Source: Chryseobacterium sp. 18061 (GTDB taxonomy: Bacteria; Pseudomonadota; Gammaproteobacteria; Enterobacterales; Enterobacteriaceae). Taken from it: a stretch of 64,000 nt of DNA. The notes beneath the pieces are model-generated. The model did not search any database, was not told the origin of the DNA, and saw only the letters and a program-made list of their open reading frames with translations. The DNA lies in NCBI GenBank assembly GCA_902706205.1, contig CACSKA010000015.1:1-64000 (forward strand). The letters run 5' to 3'. A program made the position numbers and the translations under genes. This document shows positions 26,569 through 33,980 of the stretch, one piece after another. Position 1 is the stretch's first letter. Each line of letters begins with the position of its first letter.

Positions 26569-26655
26569 GCGAAGGTGGCGGAATTGGTAGACGCGCTAGC
26601 TTCAGGTGTTAGTGTTCGTAAGGACGTGGGGGTTCAAGTCCCCCCCCTCGCACCA
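26569..26655 (+). tRNA. leuP: tRNA-Leu (CAG), second copy
   Basis: An 87-base gene with encoded CCA and anticodon CAG. Its variable arm is GTTC-GTAA-GGAC. It lies 29 bp after the first copy in the same transcript. Confidence 0.95.
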
Positions 26656-26684
26656 ACGAGACAATATCAAGATAAGACGACTGT

Positions 26685-26771
26685 GCGAAGGTGGCGGAAT
26701 TGGTAGACGCGCTAGCTTCAGGTGTTAGTGTTCGTAAGGACGTGGGGGTTCAAGTCCCCCCCCTCGCACCA
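26685..26771 (+). tRNA. leuV: tRNA-Leu (CAG), third copy
   Basis: An 87-base gene identical in reading to the second copy and also separated by 29 bp. No strong terminator follows, but a T-rich stretch starts a few bases after it. Confidence 0.95.
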
Positions 26772-26809
26772 GCTTCTTATCTCTCTTTACTTTCTCCCTG
26801 ATTTTCTCA

Positions 26810-27049
26810 TTATCCCATCAGCTTCAAATTCATCATCATCAACATCATCCCGCTTATTAACGCAAACGCCGATGGCAACAACACAAAATGCCGCAGCTGA
26901 CGATGCCAGATCATCACACAAGAAAGCAGTAAACCCAGCGCTATCAGACTTCGCCAGGTATCAATTGACAGGCCGCCAAAGCCCAACCCAGCTAAAAGCA
27001 CGCCAGGAATCAACACCCCCCACCCACTGCCTAACGCGCGCTGCAACAT
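26810..27049 (-). CDS. yjjZ: YjjZ, small DUF1435 membrane protein
   Basis: A 79-residue protein with two or three hydrophobic segments, of the DUF1435 family and equal in length to E. coli YjjZ from the start LQRALGSGWG. An in-frame ATG at 27088 lies upstream of the Fur box and is not used in this call. Function is unknown. Two Fur-type palindromes just upstream point to iron-regulated expression, in line with nearby fhuF. Confidence 0.82.
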   Translation of the reverse strand: MLQRALGSGWGVLIPGVLLAGLGFGGLSIDTWRSLIALGLLLSCVMIWHRQLRHFVLLPSAFALISGMMLMMMNLKLMG

Positions 27050-27067
27050 GGTTTTTACTCTCCAAAC

Positions 27068-27105
27068 AATAATGATAACCAATATCATATGATAATTTTT
27101 ATCAT
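27068..27105 (-). promoter_or_regulatory. Tandem Fur-type boxes upstream of yjjZ
   Basis: AATAATGATAACCAATATC (27068-27086) agrees with the 19-bp Fur consensus at 16 positions. A second AT-rich palindrome, ATGATAATTTTTATCAT (27089-27105), follows at once. Both sit 20-60 bp before yjjZ and predict iron repression. The rest of the gap up to 27301 shows no gene. Confidence 0.7.
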
Positions 27106-27301
27106 TTGCAAGATTGCGCTGAAAACCGTCGCGCTCTTTACTTTCACGCAGGTGACAGTGTTGCTTTAAGGTGATAAATTGTGCGGATTATACGAATTGA
27201 TTAGTTTTACTGATATTTTCGCGCGAAACGTTCCCGAGCGAAATATGTCTTTCCTGATGCTTAGTGTTTCTGCAATCACACAATAAAAACGATTTCCTGA
27301 C

Positions 27302-28366
27302 ATGACATCACAATCCTGGCGTTCGCTGCGCATTAAAAAATATCAATTTTCATTACGACTTTTTTTATTTCTTAATTTAGCTTCATCACTTTTTTCTATG
27401 CTTAACCCGGTGTATTCCATTTTGGCGATCACCCTTCCGCTGGTGCTAATAACCGTTATCAGCGCGGGTTTGCTGCTGGGTCATTGGGCCTGGGCCGAGA
27501 AAAAAATCAATATTCCCGCCATCTCCATTTTGTTTGGCTGCCTGTGGGCCTGGCATATCACCCTTAAATTACCCTTACTGGATAACGCTAATTTTAACTA
27601 TCTGGTGATCGCTTTATTAAGCGTGCTGTTTGTTGGTGCAATTGCTTTTTCTAATAATATCATTGCCTTTACTTTTCATTCTTTGCCCGTGCTTATCACC
27701 TGCCTCGCCCTTAGCGAAGGCGATCAGTGGCTGCGCATGGTGTACTGTTTCGCCCTGCCGGTTATCGGCATTTCCATTCAGAGCGTGATTCAACGACGCA
27801 ACGATAACTTTGCCCAAGGGCTAATGTACAAGCTGCTGGAAGAGCGTCAGACCCTGAACGACCTGAGCATGCTCGACCCGCTGACCGGGCTTTATAACCG
27901 TCGTGGTCTGCAAAACCGCCTTGAAACATTGATGTCGTTGGATGCCAGCGGGCATTACGTCTTGTTGCTGGATATCGACTATTTCAAAGCCTACAACGAT
28001 CATTATGGGCACATGATGGGCGATCAGGCGCTGATCCAGGTGTCGGCCGCGATACGCAATGCCGTGCGCTCTCGAGATATTGTGACCCGCTACGGCGGCG
28101 AAGAGTTTATGGTGTTACTGACGTCGACCACTTCGGAAGTCGCCTTAGAAACCGCAGAGCGTATTCGCCAGCGCGTGTACGACCTGAAAATCCCGCACAT
28201 GTTTAACCAGAGCGCCGCAACCAATGTGACGGTCAGTATCGGGCTTGCGCCGCTACTCGGCGAAGATATCGACGGTGCGTTGGCGCTGGCTGACAAAGCG
28301 CTGTACGAGGCCAAACATCTGGGGCGTAATAATATTCTGACCAGCGAAGCGCTGCAGGGTGTATGA
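27302..28366 (+). CDS. Membrane-bound diguanylate cyclase (GGDEF)
   Basis: A 354-residue protein. Residues 1-165 contain about five or six membrane segments with no known sensor motif. Residues about 185-350 form a GGDEF domain: DPLTGLYNRRGL, the metal-binding DIDYFKAYND, and the active-site signature RYGGEEF. An inhibitory I-site RSRD lies five residues before GGEEF, so product feedback is expected. It should make cyclic di-GMP from two GTP at the inner membrane. E. coli K-12 has no gene here. It sits alone between iron-regulated yjjZ and fhuF. Confidence 0.9.
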   Translation: MTSQSWRSLRIKKYQFSLRLFLFLNLASSLFSMLNPVYSILAITLPLVLITVISAGLLLGHWAWAEKKINIPAISILFGCLWAWHITLKLPLLDNANFNYLVIALLSVLFVGAIAFSNNIIAFTFHSLPVLITCLALSEGDQWLRMVYCFALPVIGISIQSVIQRRNDNFAQGLMYKLLEERQTLNDLSMLDPLTGLYNRRGLQNRLETLMSLDASGHYVLLLDIDYFKAYNDHYGHMMGDQALIQVSAAIRNAVRSRDIVTRYGGEEFMVLLTSTTSEVALETAERIRQRVYDLKIPHMFNQSAATNVTVSIGLAPLLGEDIDGALALADKALYEAKHLGRNNILTSEALQGV

Positions 28367-28416
28367 AGTGCGGTAGTTGCGTAAAAAGAGTTGCGATTGT
28401 TTATGTCTATGATTAG

Positions 28417-28439
28417 GATTGGCAATCATTATCATTTAG
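28417..28439 (+). promoter_or_regulatory. Fur box of fhuF
   Basis: GCAATCATTATCATTTAG is a typical Fur-type array of AT triplets, about 25 bp before the fhuF start. It predicts repression by iron-loaded Fur. Confidence 0.7.
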
Positions 28440-28460
28440 ATTTGTATCCAAGCTACGCTC

Positions 28461-29249
28461 ATGGCCTACCGTTCTGCACCGATCACTGACGATATTATCT
28501 GGCGCGCCCCGCTCTTTGAGCGTGAACAAGGGCTTGCGGCATTGTTGCAGGATAAATTTGCTGAACACCGCCCCCACCTGTTGGATTTCATTCGTCTTGA
28601 CGAACCTCATCCACATCAGGCGATGATGCTGGCACAGTGGAGCCACAACAGCGAGCTGACTACGCTCTGCGCGCAGTATTCCGATCATATCTATCGCAAT
28701 AATCCAACTCAGGCGCGCGAGAAAAAACCGTTGTTGTCTCTGTGGGCGCAGTGGTATATCGGGCTACAGGTGCCGCCGCTGATGCTGGCGCTGCTGACTG
28801 AAAAACGGGCGCTGAGCCTCTCACCATTACATTATCACGTTGAGTTTCACGAAACGGGCCGTGCCGCCAAATTTTGGGTAGATGTACAAGAAGACCCTTA
28901 TCTGACTCAGCAATCTTCACCGGTTCGCATGGAAAACCTGGTGACGCAGACGCTGGTGCCGGTTATCGAGGCTCTTGAAGCGACCGGGGAGATCAACGGG
29001 AAACTCATCTGGAGTAATACCGGCTATCTCATTAACTGGTATCTGGGTGAAATGAAAACGCTGCTCGGCGATGAACAGGTCAACAGCCTACGTCAGCATC
29101 TCTTCTTTGAAAAACAGTTCTCTGACGGGCGAGATAATCCGCTGTGGCGCACCGTGGTGATGCGTGATGGTTTGCTGGTGCGTCGCACCTGCTGTCAGCG
29201 CTACCGTCTGCCGGACGTCCAACAGTGTGGCGACTGCACGCTGAAATAA
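28461..29249 (+). CDS. fhuF: FhuF, ferric siderophore reductase
   Basis: A 262-residue protein. The C-terminal CC-x10-C-x2-C motif (TCCQRYRLPDVQQCGDC) binds an unusual [2Fe-2S] cluster and is diagnostic for FhuF. The enzyme reduces ferric iron in hydroxamate siderophores such as ferrioxamine B in the cytoplasm, releasing Fe(II). It is a single gene between its Fur box and a strong bidirectional terminator. Confidence 0.95.
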   Translation: MAYRSAPITDDIIWRAPLFEREQGLAALLQDKFAEHRPHLLDFIRLDEPHPHQAMMLAQWSHNSELTTLCAQYSDHIYRNNPTQAREKKPLLSLWAQWYIGLQVPPLMLALLTEKRALSLSPLHYHVEFHETGRAAKFWVDVQEDPYLTQQSSPVRMENLVTQTLVPVIEALEATGEINGKLIWSNTGYLINWYLGEMKTLLGDEQVNSLRQHLFFEKQFSDGRDNPLWRTVVMRDGLLVRRTCCQRYRLPDVQQCGDCTLK

Positions 29250-29266
29250 TCACATCCCTGAATACA

Positions 29267-29305
29267 AAAAGACCCGGTAACGCAACGCGACCGGGTCTTT
29301 TGTTT
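29267..29305. terminator. Bidirectional terminator between fhuF and the PTS IIC gene
   Basis: AAAAGACCCGGT and ACCGGGTCTTTT form a 12-bp stem around an 11-base loop, with A and T tracts on both sides. It serves both converging genes. Confidence 0.93.
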
Positions 29306-29320
29306 TGCTTTAACTCAACC

Positions 29321-30664
29321 TTATGCGGCCTGTCCAGCTTCCTCCGCTGAGCGCTGCGCTTCTTCGGCTTCCTGTTCCAGCAGCTGCTTCTCGTACACTT
29401 TGAAGAACGGGTAGTAGATGATGGCAGACACGCAGGCCAGTAGTACGACCAAGATCACGGCACGGAAATCCCAGCCTAACGCCCATGCTGCACCGATAGG
29501 GGCTGGCGCGGTCCATGGAACAACGGAAATCACGCGACCAATCAAATCCAGCTTCATTGCAGCCCAGGCCAGCGTGGCGTTGACCATTGGTGCCAGCAGG
29601 AACGGAATGAAGAATACTGGGTTCATCACGATTGGCGTACCGAAGATAACCGGTTCGTTGATGTTAAAGATGCTCGGCACCACGCCCAGACGACCAATCG
29701 AACGCAGGTGCGCGGACTTACTGCGCAGGTAGCAGAACACAAGTCCCATCGTCGCCCCAGAACCGCCGATAACGATAAAGAAGGTCCAGAATGCTTCCAT
29801 AAAGATGTGCGGCAGCGGAGCACTTTGTGCCAGCGCCGTCTGGTTCAGACCGAGGTTAGTCAGCCAGAACATCTGCAGCATACCGGACACGATAGCCGCA
29901 CCATGAATGCCTGCAAACCACAGCAGATGACCGATCAGGACCGCCAGCAGAATGGCTGGCAGGGAATCCGCAGCGGATACCAACGGCTTAAAGATAGACA
30001 TGATCGCCTGAGGGATCAGCATATCGAACTGGCTCTGGATGAACAGGCTCAGCGGATACAGGGTCAGCACAACTACCAGCACCGGGATAAGCAGATCAAA
30101 CGAATTTTTGATCATCGGTGGCACCTGGTCTGGCAGACGAATACCGATGTTGTGGGCCTTGAGGAAGCGCATCAATTCTACGCAGTACACAGCGACCAGA
30201 ATAGCGGTGAAAATCCCGGTGCCACCCAGACTGTGAACCGGCAGCGTGCCGTCAGTCTTCGGCGCAGCAACCAGCAAAAACGCCATGATCGACAGCATTG
30301 AACTCATGAAGGGATCAAGCTGGTAACTTTTTTCGTAGTGTCTGCCCAAGTTATAGGCAATCGCCGCACAGATATAAATGGACATAATGCCCATGGTCAT
30401 ATCGAACGGAGTCAGAATCCGGCCTTCAAACTGTTTCGCCATGTCCAGCCACGCGCGAGCAAAGCCCCAGGTGGTGTCCGGCGAGAAAGGAGGATAAGCA
30501 AACACCAACAGGAACGAGCCGACAATCATGAATGGCATCGCGGAGATGAAACCATCACGGATTGCCATCACATGGCGCTGGGACGAGATACGCCCGGCAA
30601 CAGGACTGATATAGTTTTCTACAAATCGGAAAATCAAATTAAACGCAGCATGGTTAGCAGACAT
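29321..30664 (-). CDS. PTS IIC permease, lactose/cellobiose family
   Basis: A 447-residue inner-membrane protein with about ten hydrophobic segments. GIHGAAIVSG, GGSGATMGL and NINEPVIFG are the signature regions of the EIIC-lac/cel family (ChbC, CelB). The C-terminus is a charged, glutamate-rich helix. It would carry a disaccharide or chitobiose-like sugar into the cell, but no EIIA or full EIIB gene is next to it, so partner proteins must come from elsewhere. AGGAGA precedes the ATG and lies within a small upstream frame. A LacI-type operator overlaps its predicted promoter. Confidence 0.9.
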   Translation of the reverse strand: MSANHAAFNLIFRFVENYISPVAGRISSQRHVMAIRDGFISAMPFMIVGSFLLVFAYPPFSPDTTWGFARAWLDMAKQFEGRILTPFDMTMGIMSIYICAAIAYNLGRHYEKSYQLDPFMSSMLSIMAFLLVAAPKTDGTLPVHSLGGTGIFTAILVAVYCVELMRFLKAHNIGIRLPDQVPPMIKNSFDLLIPVLVVVLTLYPLSLFIQSQFDMLIPQAIMSIFKPLVSAADSLPAILLAVLIGHLLWFAGIHGAAIVSGMLQMFWLTNLGLNQTALAQSAPLPHIFMEAFWTFFIVIGGSGATMGLVFCYLRSKSAHLRSIGRLGVVPSIFNINEPVIFGTPIVMNPVFFIPFLLAPMVNATLAWAAMKLDLIGRVISVVPWTAPAPIGAAWALGWDFRAVILVVLLACVSAIIYYPFFKVYEKQLLEQEAEEAQRSAEEAGQAA

Positions 30665-30797
30665 AGCAGCTCTCCTGACGAACGATAGACGTAAGCACAG
30701 CGACGGTTAGTGTGCCGCGATGTGCAATCTCGAACTGTGAGTTCACTACCACGCCGGGGGGTTGGCCCGAGCTACAGCAGATAAAGATAGATTTCAT
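30654..30797 (-). CDS. Small 47-residue protein upstream of the PTS IIC gene
   Basis: This frame begins MKSIFICCSSGQPPGVVVN and ends in YVC. Its stop overlaps the first codons of the IIC gene by 11 bp, and AAGAG lies six bases before its ATG, so it could couple translation to the permease. The start resembles an EIIB-cel domain, where a hydrophobic strand leads to the phosphorylated cysteine (VCSxGMS), but it is less than half the length of an EIIB. It is either a decayed EIIB, a small independent peptide or chance. Confidence 0.4.
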   Translation of the reverse strand: MKSIFICCSSGQPPGVVVNSQFEIAHRGTLTVAVLTSIVRQESCYVC

Positions 30798-30843
30798 ACA
30801 CGGCTCTTATTTTTTTAGCGATACAGAGGAAGTTACGCATTCA

Positions 30844-30894
30844 GTATTAATCGGCATGACACACTTCTGCAACCGGTTACTGTAACCGGTTGCA
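30844..30894 (-). promoter_or_regulatory. Promoter and double operator of the PTS IIC gene
   Basis: On the minus strand, TTGCAG (30867-30872) and TAATAC (30844-30849) are 17 bp apart and form a good sigma-70 promoter. The perfect inverted repeat TGCAACCGGTTAC-T-GTAACCGGTTGCA (30868-30894) overlaps the -35 element. Each half holds AACCGGTT, the core typical of LacI/GalR-family operators such as AscG. Repression by such a regulator is expected; no regulator gene is adjacent. The rest of this gap (30665-31005) holds the small frame and a leader. Confidence 0.7.
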
Positions 30895-31005
30895 GTGAAT
30901 GTGAAGGGGATCGAGAAATCCATAAAATGATGGGAATGCTCATCCTCTTATTTACAGCCTCAGTCGCTTGTGACAGATTAATTTCGTTTATATCAGGAGA
31001 GAACT

Positions 31006-31464
31006 ATGAGTTTGCAAACCGTGCGGCAATTTTTCGCTGACCGCGCCCCCGATATCGAAATTATAGAACTGAATCAGAGTACTGCGACCGTGGCACTTGC
31101 CGCAGCGGCGCACAACGTGGCGCCAGGCCAGATTGCGAAAACGCTGTCATTGAAAGTCAAAGATGAAGTCGTTTTGGTTGTGGCAAAAGGCGATGCGCGC
31201 CTGGACAACAAAAAGCTAAAATCAGCATTTGGTGCCAAAGCCCGGATGCTCAGCTGCGATGAAGTCGTCACCTGGACCGGACACCCGGTTGGCGGCGTCT
31301 GCCCTTTTGGTCTGGAAAATCCACTGACCGTTTACTGCGACGTTTCCCTGAAAGCATTTGACGAAGTATTACCTGCCGCTGGCGCAACGCACAGCGCGGT
31401 ACGTATCTCTCCTGAACGTCTGGCAGAAATTACCAATGCCACCTGGATCGACGTCTGTCTGTAA
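31006..31464 (+). CDS. YbaK/EbsC family aminoacyl-tRNA deacylase
   Basis: A 152-residue single-domain protein of the YbaK/ProX family. Landmarks are a hydrophobic N-terminal half, the lysine-containing strand GQIAKTLSLK (about residues 42-51), and GHPVGGVCPFGL (about 93-104), the conserved substrate-pocket loop. Family members hydrolyse mischarged tRNAs such as Cys- or Ala-tRNA(Pro). It is not YbaK itself, which is encoded elsewhere in enterobacteria. GGAGAGAACT precedes the ATG. Confidence 0.85.
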   Translation: MSLQTVRQFFADRAPDIEIIELNQSTATVALAAAAHNVAPGQIAKTLSLKVKDEVVLVVAKGDARLDNKKLKSAFGAKARMLSCDEVVTWTGHPVGGVCPFGLENPLTVYCDVSLKAFDEVLPAAGATHSAVRISPERLAEITNATWIDVCL

Positions 31465-31483
31465 ACTCAGTCAACATACCGTC

Positions 31484-32149
31484 TCACCAGGTCACATTCA
31501 GCGCCTGTAACGGCAGATAACGTAAGATATCTGCCGCACAGAGCAATCCCGTGTAGTTCTTCACCCCGAGCTTATTCATCGCATTGAATTTATGCGTGCG
31601 AATAGTTTTTGGATTCCGCGCCATCTGAACGGCAATCTCCGGAATGGAAAAGCCCTTTCCCATATAATAAAGAATCGCGCGTTCAGTCGGGCTTAATCCT
31701 ACTGAGCCTGAAATAGCATTGAGCGTCTTACAGGCCGAATGCAGCGAATCTTTCTGGGTTATTAAGCCGTTAATTTGCACCAGAAGCTTTTCAACGGAAG
31801 AGGTTTTGCACCATACCGCATGTAATGGGACAGGTAAAAGGTGATGAATTAATGTTGCCTGTCCTTCATCCTCTGCAAGCAGAACCCGAAGTGCATCAGG
31901 CTGCATGCAAGCAAGCTCGGAAAAAAAGCGAATACTTTGTTGGCGTGAGTCACGAGCCCCCGCGACAGAGTAAATCACCATGTCATAAAAGCGCTGCTCT
32001 GTCTGAGCAAACCATTCCTGACTTTCTTTATAGACCTGCAATTCATAAAACGAACCCGCACAACGAGAAAAGAGCCCGCGCAGCCCTGCTTCCGTCATCA
32101 CACAGTTTTCAACGACAGCGACGTGTTTATTTGTGGTGCGCTTTTCCAT
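31484..32149 (-). CDS. bglJ: BglJ, LuxR-type regulator that partners RcsB
   Basis: A 221-residue protein with a degenerate receiver-like N-terminal domain and a C-terminal LuxR/FixJ helix-turn-helix (LSPTERAILYYMGKGFSIPE, about residues 150-169, then KTIRTHKFNAMNKLG). In E. coli BglJ forms a heterodimer with RcsB that activates bgl and leuO. It overlaps the end of yjjQ by 52 bp, as in the E. coli yjjQ-bglJ operon. ATG 32149 is chosen; another ATG lies six codons upstream. Confidence 0.88.
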   Translation of the reverse strand: MEKRTTNKHVAVVENCVMTEAGLRGLFSRCAGSFYELQVYKESQEWFAQTEQRFYDMVIYSVAGARDSRQQSIRFFSELACMQPDALRVLLAEDEGQATLIHHLLPVPLHAVWCKTSSVEKLLVQINGLITQKDSLHSACKTLNAISGSVGLSPTERAILYYMGKGFSIPEIAVQMARNPKTIRTHKFNAMNKLGVKNYTGLLCAADILRYLPLQALNVTW

Positions 32150-32832
32150 GGCATTGGCTCTCCCCATACGGAAAGGAGATTCAACTCCTTCATCCCCTGT
32201 TCGCTGTTGAGCCAGGCATATAACTCTGCGTTACCGCGCAACGACAAGCGACGCATAGCGCTATTCTTCTGCGCGCTAATGGTCCTGTTGCTTTTTCTGA
32301 GCAGCATCGCTATCTGATTGACGCCCCAGCCTTTAGCAAGCAATCGTAAGGCCTGACGCTCAGCGAGAGACAATGAGGTTTTTAATCCCTGAGAAGAGCG
32401 TACGGGTGTGACTTCAGGCGACATCAACGACGTACTGATGCGATTCGCCTCGGAACCCTGATCGCGGATGGCCGCAATAAGTTCAGGAATAGATTCAGCG
32501 TCAGAAAGCAAGATACTTTCCGGGCGCAATAAATATTCAACCGCGAGCGCATAATTAGCTTGATTCAGCATAAAAACCCAACGACATTCTCTATACTGCG
32601 TCATTAATGAATAATATTTCTCGCAGAGCGATTTAACCTGAAAACGATCGCCAGACAGATCGCATACCATCAAGCTCGTTCGCTGGAGCTGCATTTTCGT
32701 GAGTTCATCGACTCGATGATGGCAACTGACCTCATATTCGGGAAAGTTGTCTTTCATGATGGACAGAAGACCCGCTTGAATGATGGGGACATTGCTAATC
32801 ATTACGCCACATCTATTAAATACCGTGAGCAT
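32098..32832 (-). CDS. yjjQ: YjjQ, LuxR-type regulator
   Basis: A 244-residue protein with a pseudo-receiver domain and a C-terminal LuxR helix-turn-helix (about residues 180-225; LSLAERQALRLLAKGWGVNQ, then RTISAQKNSAMRRL). E. coli YjjQ represses flagellar and capsule genes. It is the first gene of yjjQ-bglJ. Upstream lies a strongly AT-rich gap of about 250 bp, the type silenced by H-NS. Confidence 0.88.
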   Translation of the reverse strand: MLTVFNRCGVMISNVPIIQAGLLSIMKDNFPEYEVSCHHRVDELTKMQLQRTSLMVCDLSGDRFQVKSLCEKYYSLMTQYRECRWVFMLNQANYALAVEYLLRPESILLSDAESIPELIAAIRDQGSEANRISTSLMSPEVTPVRSSQGLKTSLSLAERQALRLLAKGWGVNQIAMLLRKSNRTISAQKNSAMRRLSLRGNAELYAWLNSEQGMKELNLLSVWGEPMPWKSAPQINTSLSLKTV

Positions 32833-33087
32833 AACACCTCCCTTTTATGTTCCAGAATTATTTACACAATTGATTAAAACCATCCAATCATTCATGATTA
32901 GAATTATTCTTAGGACGTTTCCATTGACTCGGGTTATAATTTAATTTGTTGCAACGTTAAATAAAAGAAGTAAAAGACAAAATAACCTTTCAACATTATC
33001 ATATTAAAAATAAAGACTCCATCGCCTCACTTCCAGCGTAAAACCGTTAAAGACGATTCATCAAGAAAATAATTATATATTTTAAGC
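32833..33087. promoter_or_regulatory. AT-rich region upstream of yjjQ
   Basis: This gap is much richer in A and T than its flanks, with many A and T tracts. It carries the yjjQ-bglJ promoter on its left side; by analogy with E. coli it is a likely H-NS silencing region. No gene is seen. Confidence 0.5.
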
Positions 33088-33963
33088 TTATTTCATTTTC
33101 TCCCTGAATATTTTAGGCGGCATCCCCGCATAGCGCCGAAAAAAGCGAGAGAAATAGGTCGCGTCGCTAAAACCTAAGTAATCAGAGAGTTGTATAATCG
33201 ACATGCTGGTGTATTGCAGACTCCGCTTCGCTTCAAGCATCAGCCTTTGGTGTAACACATTCAGCGCACTGCAGTTATGGAATTCATGGCACAAATAATT
33301 CAAATGTGTGACGGATAAGCCCACAGCCTGTGCGTAATCGGACATCGGAAGATGTTCCCGATAATGGCTTTCAATATGACGAGCAAACTGTTGCATCACT
33401 GCGCGTCGGCGATCCGCCCGGTCTTCTGCAGGCAGCGCTCCCTGACACTGGCGATTGAGCCACACCAGCAGCGCGCTGAGCATCGCATGCAGCATTAATT
33501 CGCGGGCGTCGTTATCCTGCTGATATTCTTCCAGCAATGTCGAAAACAGTGTGCGAATGTGCGACCGGGAGTGCATTACGCTGACGCAATGTGGCTGATT
33601 CAGGACCCCAAGCTGACGGCCAAACTGAGCTTCGAATTGGCTAAGCAGCGGTAATGCTAAGGACAAAACGTAGCCCTGCGTGCCGGGCGAAAAACGAAAA
33701 CCGTGCACGCACAGTGAAGGCACCACCTGAATGCTGGCTTCCTTTACGACTTTCCTTTCCCCTTCGATTTCAATTTCGGCCTGCCCTTTGTGCAGATACA
33801 GCAGCTGCACCATTTCCGCATGCTGATGCACGCGGATATGCCACTCATAAAGGCTACTTCGCTGATGGATAGATTCACAATGCAGAAGCTCCGGTGTCGG
33901 CCAACCAAGCTGTTCGCCATACAGCTTAAAGACGGGGATCGTGCTCTGTTGCGTCATACACAC
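33088..33963 (-). CDS. pobR: AraC-family regulator, PobR-like
   Basis: A 291-residue regulator with an N-terminal cupin domain (about residues 30-110, HQHAEMVQLLYLHKGQAEI) and a C-terminal double helix-turn-helix (about 190-290; YAQAVGLSVTHLNYLC, then QLSDYLGFSDATYFSRFF). It lies 17 bp downstream of pobA on the same strand. AraC-type PobR proteins activate pobA in response to 4-hydroxybenzoate. The function is inferred from that context; the DNA-binding family is certain. Confidence 0.8.
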   Translation of the reverse strand: MCMTQQSTIPVFKLYGEQLGWPTPELLHCESIHQRSSLYEWHIRVHQHAEMVQLLYLHKGQAEIEIEGERKVVKEASIQVVPSLCVHGFRFSPGTQGYVLSLALPLLSQFEAQFGRQLGVLNQPHCVSVMHSRSHIRTLFSTLLEEYQQDNDARELMLHAMLSALLVWLNRQCQGALPAEDRADRRRAVMQQFARHIESHYREHLPMSDYAQAVGLSVTHLNYLCHEFHNCSALNVLHQRLMLEAKRSLQYTSMSIIQLSDYLGFSDATYFSRFFRRYAGMPPKIFREKMK

Positions 33964-33980
33964 TCCTGCGGCAGGCGCAA

